In this document: positions 25,320-33,174 of the stretch, piece after piece
Position numbering within the stretch: the stretch's first letter is position 1
Layout: the number at the start of each line of letters is the position of its first letter
NCBI GenBank assembly: GCA_964501335.1
Contig: CAZCTC010000011.1
Coordinates: forward strand, 1 to 64,000
DNA length: 64,000 bases
Direction of reading: 5' to 3'
Origin: CAZCTC01 sp964501335
GTDB lineage: Bacteria; Chloroflexota; Anaerolineae; B4-G1; SLSP01
The notes under the pieces: model-generated
What the model was told of the DNA's origin: nothing
Database searches by the model: none
What the model saw: only the letters and a program-made list of their open reading frames with translations
Program-made: the position numbers and the translations under genes

Positions 25320-25766
25320 TTATTTAAGCTCCGAGGTGCAGTGTGGGCAGCGGGTCGCTTTCAGCGGCACGGTTGAGAGGCAGTAGGGGCATTCTTTGGT
25401 GGTGGGGGCGGCCGGGACGGTTTCGGGCGCCGGTTTGAGGGTTTGCAGATGGTTGACGGCGCGGATCAGCAGGAAGATGACGAAAGCGATGATGAGGAAG
25501 TTGATGGTGTTCTGGATGAAGAGGCCGTAGTTGACGGTGGGGGCGCCGGCGTCCTGGGCGTCTTTGAGGGTGGGGTAAGCCTGTCCATTCAGGCTGATGA
25601 AGAGGTCGGTGAAGTTGATGTTTTTCAGGATCAGGCCCAGGGGCGGCATGATGATGTCTTTTACTAATGAAGTGACGATGGCGTTGAAGGCGCCGCCGAT
25701 GATGACGGCGATGGCCAGATCGAGGACGTTGCCCCGCAGGATAAAGGTTTTGAATTCTTTGAGCAT
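25320..25766 (-). CDS. mscL: Large-conductance mechanosensitive channel with zinc-ribbon tail
   Basis: This is a 148-aa MscL, the homopentameric membrane valve that opens on hypo-osmotic shock. The N-terminal FKTFILRGNVLDLAIAVIIGGAFNAIV is the conserved amphipathic helix and pore-lining TM1. TM2 is NTINFLIIAFVIFLLIRAV. The C-terminus adds a CPYC...CPHC zinc ribbon (residues ~126-145) not found in E. coli MscL. AAGGAG with 8-nt spacing precedes the ATG. It is monocistronic. Confidence 0.95.
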   Translation of the reverse strand: MLKEFKTFILRGNVLDLAIAVIIGGAFNAIVTSLVKDIIMPPLGLILKNINFTDLFISLNGQAYPTLKDAQDAGAPTVNYGLFIQNTINFLIIAFVIFLLIRAVNHLQTLKPAPETVPAAPTTKECPYCLSTVPLKATRCPHCTSELK

Positions 25767-25957
25767 GGGTGAATCTCCTTCGGATGATGATTGGAGTACA
25801 TTTTACCTTAATTTTAAGAAGAGGCTTTTCGGTGAAAAGAGGGGGAAGTTGAGCTTCTTTTGATTTATGCTAAACTGAACAGAGATCAGAGAATTCACCA
25901 CAGAGTCACAGAGCTCACAGAGAAGAAGAGCGGGGATTTTTCTAAATTCTTCAAGGC

Positions 25958-25994
25958 TATGTTTTCGCGGCTTTCTGAAGCCGCCGAAAACATA
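25958..25994 (+). repeat. Hairpin-repeat family copy (forward, one bulge)
   Basis: TATGTTTTCGCGGCTTT pairs with AAGCCGCCGAAAACATA with one unpaired base. The tail AACAAAAAACTCTGG follows. Confidence 0.8.
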
Positions 25995-26051
25995 AACAAA
26001 AAACTCTGGAAGTAGACAGCCCGTGTCGCCGAGACGATTCTGGAAAAGCCT

Positions 26052-26087
26052 ATGTTTTCGTGCGCCTTCTGATGCGCACGAAAACAT
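26052..26087 (+). repeat. Hairpin-repeat family copy (forward, loop mismatch)
   Basis: ATGTTTTCGTGCGCCT and ATGCGCACGAAAACAT pair except next to the loop, where C faces T rather than G. This looks like recombination between two stem variants. Confidence 0.8.
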
Positions 26088-26152
26088 GAATAAAAAACTC
26101 TGGAAGTAGACAGCAGACAGCCTGCGTCGCCGGGGCGGTTCTGGAAAAGGGC

Positions 26153-26190
26153 TATGTTTGCGTTCGCATTCTTATGCGCACGCAAACATA
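26153..26190 (+). repeat. Hairpin-repeat family copy (forward, TTTGCG variant)
   Basis: TATGTTTGCGTTCGCAT pairs with ATGCGCACGCAAACATA with a T-G wobble inside the stem. This stem variant occurs once in the window. The tail AAACAAAAAAACCTC follows. Confidence 0.8.
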
Positions 26191-26271
26191 AACAAAAAAA
26201 CCTCTCCCCCGATCCAGCGCGGCGGTTCTTATGGGGAAGGCATCATTTGCGGGTGAGGGAGATTTTCTAAA

Positions 26272-26370
26272 GAGGTGCAACGCACTCTGATCTTGCAAGG
26301 ACAGGCGGCTTGCCTTCAAGGTGGAACGTTTGAGTCGACGGTTCTACGGATAGAAAGTGCGTCGCACCTT
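26272..26370. repeat. ~100-bp element with 14-bp terminal inverted repeats
   Basis: The element begins AGGTGCAACGCACT and ends AGTGCGTCGCACCT, matching at 13 of 14 positions when inverted. The centre (TGATCTTGCAAGGACAGGCG...) matches the copies at 1-89 and 36305-36403. No coding capacity. Confidence 0.8.
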
Positions 26371-26583
26371 TGGGCGGGGCTATTTCCAGGATAGAAGGCC
26401 ATGCGGGGGGCGGCACCTCGAAAAATGAAAATGGGTTTTCAGGCGAGAGGGCGCCCACGCAGGGGCGCCCCTACGGGGGATGTTTTCCGTGTAGGGGTGG
26501 CCCGATGTGGCCGCCCTCGGGGAGATTTTTGCACGGTGTGCGTTATCTTCAGGACAGAAAGCTATCACTAAGGAGCCACTCCC

Positions 26584-28224
26584 ATGAACGAGAACGACCT
26601 CAAGTATTGGCGGTTGATTGAGACCACTCAGACCGGGTTTGTGATTCTCGATGGACAGGGCAATGTCCTGGATGCCAATCTGCTTTATGTGAAACTGACC
26701 GGCCATACGGATTTGAAAGAGATCCTGGGCCGTAATGTGGTGGAATGGACGGCGCCTTACGAACGGGAACGAAATCTGGCGGCCGTGCAAAAATGTTTTG
26801 CCGAGGGTTTTATCCAGAATTTTGAAGTGGATTATATCGATGCGGACGGCAAAACGACACCGATTGAGATCAATGCCAGTGTGGTATCGGATAACGATGG
26901 AACGCAAATTTTGACCCTTTGTCGGGATATTACCGAACGCCGGCGAGAAAAACTGGAGCTGGAACGATCGCTGGCCTTGACGCAGGATTCCCAACGGATG
27001 CTTCAATCCATCATTGAAGCGATTCCGATGCGAGTTTTCTGGAAGGATCAAAATCTCACTTATCTGGGTTGTAACCGGTTGTTTGCTCGAGATGCGGGGT
27101 TTAATTTCCCCGAAGAGATTATCGGAAAAGACGATTTTTCTATGGGCTGGGCGGGACAGGCTGAGCTCTATCGTGCCGACGATCGTTTGGTAATGGAAAC
27201 GAATGCGGCTAAATTTAATTATGAGGAACCGCAGACGACCCCGGACGGCGCTCAAATCTGGCTCCGCACCAGCAAAGTCCCTTTGTATGATTCTCGAAAT
27301 GCGGTGATGGGAATTTTGGGAATCTATACGGATATTACGGATTACAAACACATCGAAGTTGATCTGCGGGAGAGCGAATCGCGGTTCCGGGCGTTGATGG
27401 AGCAATCTCCTATTGCCACTCAAATCCATGATCGAGAGGGCTTTTTGATCGATGCCAATCCGATCTGGGAAGAGATGTGGCAAACTAAAAAGGAGTCGGC
27501 ACTCGGGCGTTTCAATATGTTGAACGATCCGCAACTGGAAACGATGGGAATTGTTGATGCGGCTCGTAAGGCTTACGCCGGAGAGACTGCTTTTATGCCT
27601 GAATTTGTCTTTGATCCCGTAGCTTCGGGGTTTTCGGGACGCAAGCGTTATCTGACCGGGCGAATCTATCCCATCCGGGGTGAAACTGGTGAGGTAAAAG
27701 GGGTGGTGGTGCTGACGGAGGATGTTACGGAGCGGCGAAGTGTGGCGATGGAACGGGAAGCTTTGCAGCGGCAGATTATCGCGGCGCAGGGGCAGGCATT
27801 GAAGGAACTTTCCACGCCCATTATCCCGATTATGGAACAGATCCTTGTGATGCCGCTGGTGGGGCATATCGACAATCATCGGGCGAAGGATTTGACCCGG
27901 GCTTTGCTTCAGGGGATCAGTCAGTATCGCGCCCGCGAGGTGATTCTCGATATTACGGGGGTGCCGCTGGTGGACAGTGAGGTGGCTTTCCATTTGAACA
28001 AAACCATTCAGGCGGCCCGGCTCAAGGGCGTACATACCATCCTTACCGGGATTTCCGATGCGGTGGCGGAGGCGATTGTCGATCTCGGCATTGATTGGAG
28101 CGGCATCGAGACGTTGCGCGATCTGCAATCCGGACTGGTTCTGGCTCTAGCCAATGTTGGACTGCAACTTGCTCCTAAATTGGGGACGGGGGAGGGTGCT
28201 CGATCTTCCCGCGGGGCGAAATAG
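26584..28224 (+). CDS. RsbR-like protein: three PAS domains + STAS
   Basis: This 546-aa soluble sensor has three PAS-like domains (about residues 8-120, 145-260 and 268-390). The junction motif DITERRREKLELE lies after the first and DVTERRSVAMERE before the C-terminal domain. That last domain is a STAS domain (LKELSTPIIPIMEQILVMPL...EVILDITGVPLVDSEVA), the arrangement of RsbR-type co-antagonists in the stressosome. The DITGV...VDS strand holds the Thr and Ser positions usually phosphorylated by RsbT-type kinases. AAGGAG lies 8 nt before the ATG. It is the first gene of a three-gene operon; no RsbS or RsbT is present. Confidence 0.85.
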   Translation: MNENDLKYWRLIETTQTGFVILDGQGNVLDANLLYVKLTGHTDLKEILGRNVVEWTAPYERERNLAAVQKCFAEGFIQNFEVDYIDADGKTTPIEINASVVSDNDGTQILTLCRDITERRREKLELERSLALTQDSQRMLQSIIEAIPMRVFWKDQNLTYLGCNRLFARDAGFNFPEEIIGKDDFSMGWAGQAELYRADDRLVMETNAAKFNYEEPQTTPDGAQIWLRTSKVPLYDSRNAVMGILGIYTDITDYKHIEVDLRESESRFRALMEQSPIATQIHDREGFLIDANPIWEEMWQTKKESALGRFNMLNDPQLETMGIVDAARKAYAGETAFMPEFVFDPVASGFSGRKRYLTGRIYPIRGETGEVKGVVVLTEDVTERRSVAMEREALQRQIIAAQGQALKELSTPIIPIMEQILVMPLVGHIDNHRAKDLTRALLQGISQYRAREVILDITGVPLVDSEVAFHLNKTIQAARLKGVHTILTGISDAVAEAIVDLGIDWSGIETLRDLQSGLVLALANVGLQLAPKLGTGEGARSSRGAK

Positions 28225-28242
28225 GTTTTTGGAAGGTCGGAC

Positions 28243-29595
28243 ATGATGGATATTCATGGCCTGCTGACCGGGGTGACGCTGACAACCGGATCGATTGTTT
28301 CTTCCGGTACGATCGGTCGGTTGAACGCGGTGGTGAGCCTGGGGACTTTTCTTCCTTTTTTGCTGGTCCTTTCCTGGCGTTTCTGGCGTCGTAAGCGAAA
28401 GGCGGCGGCTCCGCCCCATTCCGAATCTGATTCCGAAGAGCATTCCGCACTCAAACCGGCAGGTCTTTCTTATTATCAGGCGATTTCGCGCGGCCTCTTT
28501 GAGAATTCCCTCGATGGAATTTACCTCTTTTCTCCGGAAGGTGAGCTGTTACAGGTCAATCCGGCGGCGCTGGCGATGGTGGGATATAGCTGGAAAGAAT
28601 TCCACGAGCTGACACGGTTCTGCCCTCATGCCATGATGGTGTCGGAACAGCAGCAGGCCTCTGCGGACTGTTTTCTGGCTGTGCTGCGGGGAGAAGCTTT
28701 GCCGCTGTATGAGCGGACGTTGATGACTAAAGAGGGGCGGCGGGTGGCTGTGGAAGTCGTTCCGGCGGCGATCCGGGATATCAATGGAAAAGTGCTGCTG
28801 GTACAGTACAACCTGCGGGAGATTACCGCGCGTAAAGTGGCGGAGGCGGCTCTGGCTGAGAGTCGGGAGCGTGTGCAGGCGGCTGAGGCAACCTTGCAGA
28901 GGGCAGAAAGGTTGAAGGACGAGTTTCTTGCCAGCCTGAGTCATGAGTTGCGGACTCCTCTGTCGGGTATTTTGGGGCTGGCGGAGGCTTTGCAGATGCA
29001 GGCTTTCGGCGAGTTGACCGGGAAACAGCTCAAGGCGGTGAAGAATATCGAGAGCAGCGGCCACCATTTGCTGGAAATGATCAACACTTTGCTGGATCTT
29101 GCTCGAATCAAGGCTGATAAACTGGATTTGCAATTCGACCTGTGTCGGGTTGAGGATCTCTGTCAGGCCTGCCTGGAAGCGGTCAGAGAGGCGGCGCTGC
29201 AAAAGGATCAAAAACTCAGTTTTACTATGGCGCCGGACTCGATTTCCATGCGGGCGGATGGGCGTCGTTTGAAGCAGATGGTGGTCAATTTGTTGAGCAA
29301 TGCTGTCAAGTTTACACCCGAAGGGGGCGAGCTGGGGCTGGTGGTGCAATCTCCGGCCGGAGAAGATTACGTCGTTTTCCAGGTGTGGGATAAAGGGATC
29401 GGCATTGCGCCCGATCAGATTGGGCGGTTATTTGAACCTTTTGTCCAGCTCGACAGCGGTCTGACGCGGCAATATTCGGGGGCGGGGCTGGGGCTGGCGT
29501 TGGTGCAAGGGTTGGCGGTGTTGCATGGGGGGCGGGTCTCTGTAGAGAGCCAGCTTGGAGAAGGCAGCTGTTTTTCTATTGTTTTGCCGCTGTAA
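28243..29595 (+). CDS. PAS-containing sensor histidine kinase
   Basis: This is a 450-aa kinase with one membrane segment (about residues 30-47), then a PAS domain (~80-200) and a short coiled linker. HisKA follows with the H-box DEFLASLSHELRTPL (phospho-His at residue 234). The HATPase has an N box (LLSNAVKFTPEGG), DKGIGIAPDQ and GAGLGLALVQGL. It starts 18 nt after the RsbR-like stop, so the two are probably translated from one message. It may phosphorylate the receiver domain in the next gene. Confidence 0.9.
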   Translation: MMDIHGLLTGVTLTTGSIVSSGTIGRLNAVVSLGTFLPFLLVLSWRFWRRKRKAAAPPHSESDSEEHSALKPAGLSYYQAISRGLFENSLDGIYLFSPEGELLQVNPAALAMVGYSWKEFHELTRFCPHAMMVSEQQQASADCFLAVLRGEALPLYERTLMTKEGRRVAVEVVPAAIRDINGKVLLVQYNLREITARKVAEAALAESRERVQAAEATLQRAERLKDEFLASLSHELRTPLSGILGLAEALQMQAFGELTGKQLKAVKNIESSGHHLLEMINTLLDLARIKADKLDLQFDLCRVEDLCQACLEAVREAALQKDQKLSFTMAPDSISMRADGRRLKQMVVNLLSNAVKFTPEGGELGLVVQSPAGEDYVVFQVWDKGIGIAPDQIGRLFEPFVQLDSGLTRQYSGAGLGLALVQGLAVLHGGRVSVESQLGEGSCFSIVLPL

Positions 29596-29643
29596 AGGCT
29601 GCTCCATTTTAGCGTTTTTTATCCTATTCCAGGAGCACGTTCG

Positions 29644-31074
29644 ATGAATACATTGCCGAAGATTTTGATTATCGATGATGAGCCCATTATCCATACCATA
29701 TTAGAGAGCCTGCTCGATTCTGATGATTTGCAGCTTCTTTTTGCCAAAAACGGCGAAGAGGGGCTGAAAATGGCTCATGAACATCAGCCCGATGCCATTT
29801 TGCTGGATATTATGATGCCGGGTATGGACGGTTTTGAGACCTGTACCCGGATCCGCGAAACTCCCGAACTGGCTGAGATTCCGATTATTATGATTACGGC
29901 GCTGGACGATCGGGCTTCGCGGCTGAACGGCTTGCGGGCCGGGGCGGACGATTTTCTGACCAAACCTTTTGACGGGCTGGAAATCCAGATCCGGGTCAAG
30001 AACATTATGCGGTTGAACCGCTATCGCAACCTGTTGGCCGAGCGTTCCCGTTTCTTGTGGGTGGTGGAGAACGACAGCAAGGGCTATTTGATTCTGGCTG
30101 AGAACGGCAATATTGTCTATGCCAATCAACGGGCGCAGCTCTATTTTCATCTGCCGGAATCTTATACCCATATCAATTTCGGGCAGCAGGCTGAGCGTTA
30201 TTACCAGCCGCATATGCCCGAGGATGGGCAAAACTATCAGACCCGGGGCAAGTCGAGCTATCTGGTGCAGCCTGAATCGCCCAATGCCCGCGCTTTCTGG
30301 CTGCGGGTGGAGGTGCTGGCGACGCCTCTGGCGATCGAGAATCAGCGGCTGGTGCGGGTGAGCGATGTGACCGAGGAGATGTCGGCCCATCACGATGTGC
30401 GCAAGATTCATTTGCTGGTGGCGCACAAGCTGCGCACGCCGGTATCGGTGATCTACGGCAATATGTCGCTGCTCGATTCCAAGATGGATCGTATCCCTGA
30501 AGCCGAGGTCAAATCCCTGGTCAAGGATGCCTGGAAGAATTCCCGGCGACTGGTGCAGGAGGTGCTCGACATTCTCAAATATATCGATGCGCCGGTCTCG
30601 CTGGAAAAGGGGACGCGGGTGGCGTTGGGAGAAATCAGCCATATGCTCATCGCGGCGGCTCAGGGGTTGGAACTGAAGGATCTGAATGTTTCTATTTCAG
30701 AGGAGATCGGTGAAGCCAAACTCAACATTACAGCTCAGGCGATGGAGCTGATCATCTATGAGATACTGGAGAATTCCAAGAAATTTCATCCGCAGCAGAC
30801 TCCGCAGGTGCAGGTTTCGGCAGAGAAGACGGGGGAGAAGACTCTCCGGTTGCAATTTTTGGATGACGGGCAGACGATGACGGCCGAGCAGATTCTGCGA
30901 GCCCGGTTGCCTTATTCGCAGGGCGAGAAGTGGTTCACGGGAGAGGTGGCCGGCATGGGCCTGGGCATTCCGCTGGTGGCGGCGCTGGTCTGGCAGGCGG
31001 GGGGCGATGTGCGGATTGCCAATCGCGACGATCGGGTGGGGGTCTGTGTGAGTTTGACGCTGCCGGTGTTTTAG
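29644..31074 (+). CDS. Receiver-sensor hybrid histidine kinase
   Basis: This is a 476-aa soluble hybrid with the receiver at the N-terminus. DDE residues at 11-13, the phospho-acceptor D55 (ILLDIMMPG) and K107 (LTKPFD) are all present. A PAS-like segment (~135-245) follows. The H-box is degenerate (IHLLVAHKLRTPV, His261), with Lys where Glu is usual. The HATPase has an N-box-like YEILENSKKF and ends with GMGLGIPLVAALV. AGGAG precedes the ATG. It is the third gene of the operon and could accept phosphate from the upstream kinase. Confidence 0.85.
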   Translation: MNTLPKILIIDDEPIIHTILESLLDSDDLQLLFAKNGEEGLKMAHEHQPDAILLDIMMPGMDGFETCTRIRETPELAEIPIIMITALDDRASRLNGLRAGADDFLTKPFDGLEIQIRVKNIMRLNRYRNLLAERSRFLWVVENDSKGYLILAENGNIVYANQRAQLYFHLPESYTHINFGQQAERYYQPHMPEDGQNYQTRGKSSYLVQPESPNARAFWLRVEVLATPLAIENQRLVRVSDVTEEMSAHHDVRKIHLLVAHKLRTPVSVIYGNMSLLDSKMDRIPEAEVKSLVKDAWKNSRRLVQEVLDILKYIDAPVSLEKGTRVALGEISHMLIAAAQGLELKDLNVSISEEIGEAKLNITAQAMELIIYEILENSKKFHPQQTPQVQVSAEKTGEKTLRLQFLDDGQTMTAEQILRARLPYSQGEKWFTGEVAGMGLGIPLVAALVWQAGGDVRIANRDDRVGVCVSLTLPVF

Positions 31075-31310
31075 AGGAGAATTCAGATCCGGATTCAACG
31101 CAGAGACGCGGAGAGCGCAAAGAGACGCAGAGGAAGATTTATTTTTCTCTGCGTCTCTTTTCAATATTTCCGATTTGCGTTAAATTCCCTGTTTTCAAGA
31201 TAGAAGACTATGCGGAGGGCGGCACTCTGAAGGATGGAAATTCAGCGGAAGTAGACAGCAGCAAGTAGACAGTAGACAGCCTGCGTCGCCTGTGCGGCTC
31301 TGGAAAAGGC

Positions 31311-31348
31311 TATGTTTTGGTGCGCCTTCTGAGGCGCACCAAAACATA
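31311..31348 (+). repeat. Hairpin-repeat family copy (forward)
   Basis: This is a perfect stem TATGTTTTGGTGCGCCT around TCTG. The left flank CTGTGCGGCTCTGGAAAAGG and the right flank (CTCTCTCTTCCGATCCAGCG, CGTCGTGTTTTACGGGG) are both intact. Confidence 0.88.
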
Positions 31349-31619
31349 AACAAAAAAACTCTCTCTTCCGATCCAGCGCGTCGTGTTTTACGGGGAAAGG
31401 GCCATTTGCAGGACGTTATAAGGCCGGGGCCATGCCGGGGGCGGCACCCCGAAGGATGAAAATAGATTGTCGGGCGCTGCCTGTTGGCCCTCATCCTCCC
31501 CCTGACCCCCTCCTTCCCCCAACGAACACGCGGGAACGGGGATCCGGTTTCCGCATGACGACTGCTCTGTGGGGGAAGGAGGGGGAAGAGAGCGTCGCCA
31601 GGGCGGCTCTGGAAAAGGC

Positions 31620-31657
31620 TATGTTTTTGCGCGCATTCTGATGCGCGCAAAAACATA
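31620..31657 (+). repeat. Hairpin-repeat family copy (forward)
   Basis: This is a perfect stem TATGTTTTTGCGCGCAT around TCTG, with tail AAACAAAAAAACTCTCTTTC. It points toward the TPR gene at 31795. Confidence 0.88.
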
Positions 31658-31794
31658 AACAAAAAAACTCTCTTTCCCTGCTTCGTACCGCGCGTCGCAT
31701 CTGACCGGGAAAAGATCATTTGCGGGGCGCTGCAAGGCCGGGGCCATGCCATAGAGGCCTATTTTCAGGACAGATTGGTTAAGAAGAGGAATCC

Positions 31795-32736
31795 ATGACA
31801 GATGAAGCGATGTTGAGGAAAAGATGCGAGGTGGCCCGGGCCGGCGGGGATCGTCGGGCTGAGGTCGAGTCTTTGTTGGAGCTGGGCCATGTTGCTTGTG
31901 AGAAAAAAGATTGTACGGCATCCCGAGCCTATTATGAGGAAGCGTTGGCTGCGGCTCAGGCCGGTGGGGATGCTTTGAGTGAGGCGAACGGTTGGTTTGG
32001 ATTGGGCCAGATGTATAGGGCCAGTGGGCAGTTGAAAATGGCACGAAAGCCGTTTGAAAAAGCTCTGGCCATTTATCGTGCGTTGGGAGAACGTGCCGGC
32101 GAGTTGCAATCGCTGGTGGAATCGGCCCATGCCCTGGCCTTTGGGTTTAGTGATTATAAGGCGGCTCAGGCCCGGTATGAGGAAGCGCTGGCTCTGTATC
32201 GAATTCAAGGCGATCGGCCCGGCGAAGTAAAAGTGCTGGAGTATTTGGGGTCGATGTATCAAGCCTTGAGCCATGCCATTTCAATACCTTCGGGGTATGA
32301 ATTTAAGGATAAAAGCCTGGGTGGGTTGCCGGAGTTATATGCGGCGGCGGATTCGGCGCTGGCGAGATATCGAGAAGCCATGCTGGTCTGTCGGACCCTT
32401 GGAGACCGTCAGGGGGAGGCGCGGATGTTGAATATGCAGGGAGATGTTCATGCCTATTTGATCGGCCCCTGCATGGATGTGATCCTGAGAGAGAGTATTC
32501 CGACGTTCTGGCAGGCGATCTGGAATCGTCTCCGGGGCGTCGATCCATTCGGGGAGGCGAAGGCGGCGCATGGGGTAGCTGATGAAGGTGCGGCTGCGCT
32601 GGCGCTGTATAAAGAGGCGCTGGCGATCTATCAGGAGCTGGGCGATCAAAAGAGGGCAGGCTGGATGCTTGAGGAGATCAAAGAGGTGCAATCCCTGATG
32701 GGGCGAAGAGGGGGGCCGCTAAAACGTAAAACGTGA
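31795..32736 (+). CDS. TPR-repeat protein
   Basis: This is a 313-aa soluble protein made of about five tetratricopeptide-type repeats (units such as GDRRAEVESLLELGHVACEKKD, SEANGWFGLGQMYRASGQLK, GELQSLVESAHALAFGFSDY and GEVKVLEYLGSMYQ). An insertion occurs at residues ~160-180, and a long linker at 215-250. No enzymatic domain is attached. Such proteins are protein-protein scaffolds; the partner is unknown. The repeats resemble those in the C-terminal thirds of the BTAD regulators at 46.9 and 52.7 kb. Confidence 0.8.
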   Translation: MTDEAMLRKRCEVARAGGDRRAEVESLLELGHVACEKKDCTASRAYYEEALAAAQAGGDALSEANGWFGLGQMYRASGQLKMARKPFEKALAIYRALGERAGELQSLVESAHALAFGFSDYKAAQARYEEALALYRIQGDRPGEVKVLEYLGSMYQALSHAISIPSGYEFKDKSLGGLPELYAAADSALARYREAMLVCRTLGDRQGEARMLNMQGDVHAYLIGPCMDVILRESIPTFWQAIWNRLRGVDPFGEAKAAHGVADEGAAALALYKEALAIYQELGDQKRAGWMLEEIKEVQSLMGRRGGPLKRKT

Positions 32737-32841
32737 AGATCTATGCCGGGGCGGCTCTGGAAAAGGCCAAAGAAAGTAGACAGTAGACAGCAGCAAGTAG
32801 ACAGCTTGTGCGGCTCTGGAAAAAAGCCATGTTTTGGCGCT

Positions 32842-32952
32842 GGCCCTCACCCCCCGGCCCCCTCTCCCTTGTTTTGTTGCAAAAAGTCGTCGCGATTCGC
32901 GGAGATGCGTTTTGAGGTATCGTCGCGAGCGATGCGGGAGGGAGAGGGGGAG
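32842..32952. mobile_element. CCCTCACC element inserted in a hairpin repeat
   Basis: The ends are pyrimidine-rich CCCTCACC/CCCTCTCCC and purine-rich GGGAGGGAGAGGGGG, forming an imperfect inverted repeat. The element begins just after the hairpin left arm ATGTTTTGGCGC. Related elements lie at 40922-41030 and 41874-41982. No transposase and no clear target duplication are seen. Confidence 0.5.
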
Positions 32953-33048
32953 TAAGAGCACGTCGCCGGGGCGGCTCTGGAAAAGGCCAAAGAAAGTAGA
33001 CAGTAGACAGCAGCAAGTAGACAGCTTGTGCGGCTCTGGAAAAAAACG

Positions 33049-33084
33049 ATGATTTCGGCGGCTTTCTGAAGCCGCCGAAATCAT
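33049..33084 (+). repeat. Hairpin-repeat family copy (forward)
   Basis: This is a perfect stem ATGATTTCGGCGGCTT around TCTG, tail AAATAAAAAACTCTC. It lies in a convergent gap, on the strand of the TPR gene. Confidence 0.85.
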
Positions 33085-33174
33085 AAATAAAAAACTCTCT
33101 CTCTGCTTCGCACCGCGCGTCGTATCTGACCGGGAAAAGATCATTTGCGGGACGTTCCAAGGCCGGGGCGGTTT

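Larger units (their letters stand above)
25767..26583. other. Large repeat-filled divergent gap
   Basis: No gene is seen. The gap contains a CACAGAG-word block (25898-25925), three forward hairpins (25958, 26052, 26153), GTAGACAG words, the ~100-bp inverted-repeat element (26272-26370), a TTTTC-type module (26379-26433), GGGCGCCC and GGCGGCCC palindromes (26449-26525), and finally TTATCTTCAGGACAGAAAG (26543-26561) just before the RsbR-like gene. Confidence 0.8.
31075..31794. other. Repeat-filled gap after the signalling operon
   Basis: No gene is seen. In order: an inverted block of ACGCAGAGACG words (31097-31160), a decayed TTTTCAAGATAGA module (31190-31240), GTAGACAG words (31250-31278), hairpin 31311 with full right flank, a CCATGCCGGGGGCGGCACCCC module (31430-31465), a CCCTCATCC...GGAGGGGGAAG element (31487-31590), hairpin 31620 with right flank, and GCCTATTTTCAGGACAGA (31757-31774) just before the TPR gene. 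Confidence 0.8.
32737..33174. other. Convergent gap with a duplicated repeat segment
   Basis: No gene is seen. The block CGGGGCGGCTCTGGAAAAGG, AAAGTAGACAGTAGACAGCA, GCAAGTAGACAGCTTGTGCG occurs twice (32753-32822 and 32969-33042). The first copy runs into a hairpin left arm (32826-32840) that stops where a CCCTCACC...GGGAGAGGGGGAG element begins (32842-32952). The second copy runs into an intact hairpin (33049-33084). Confidence 0.8.
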
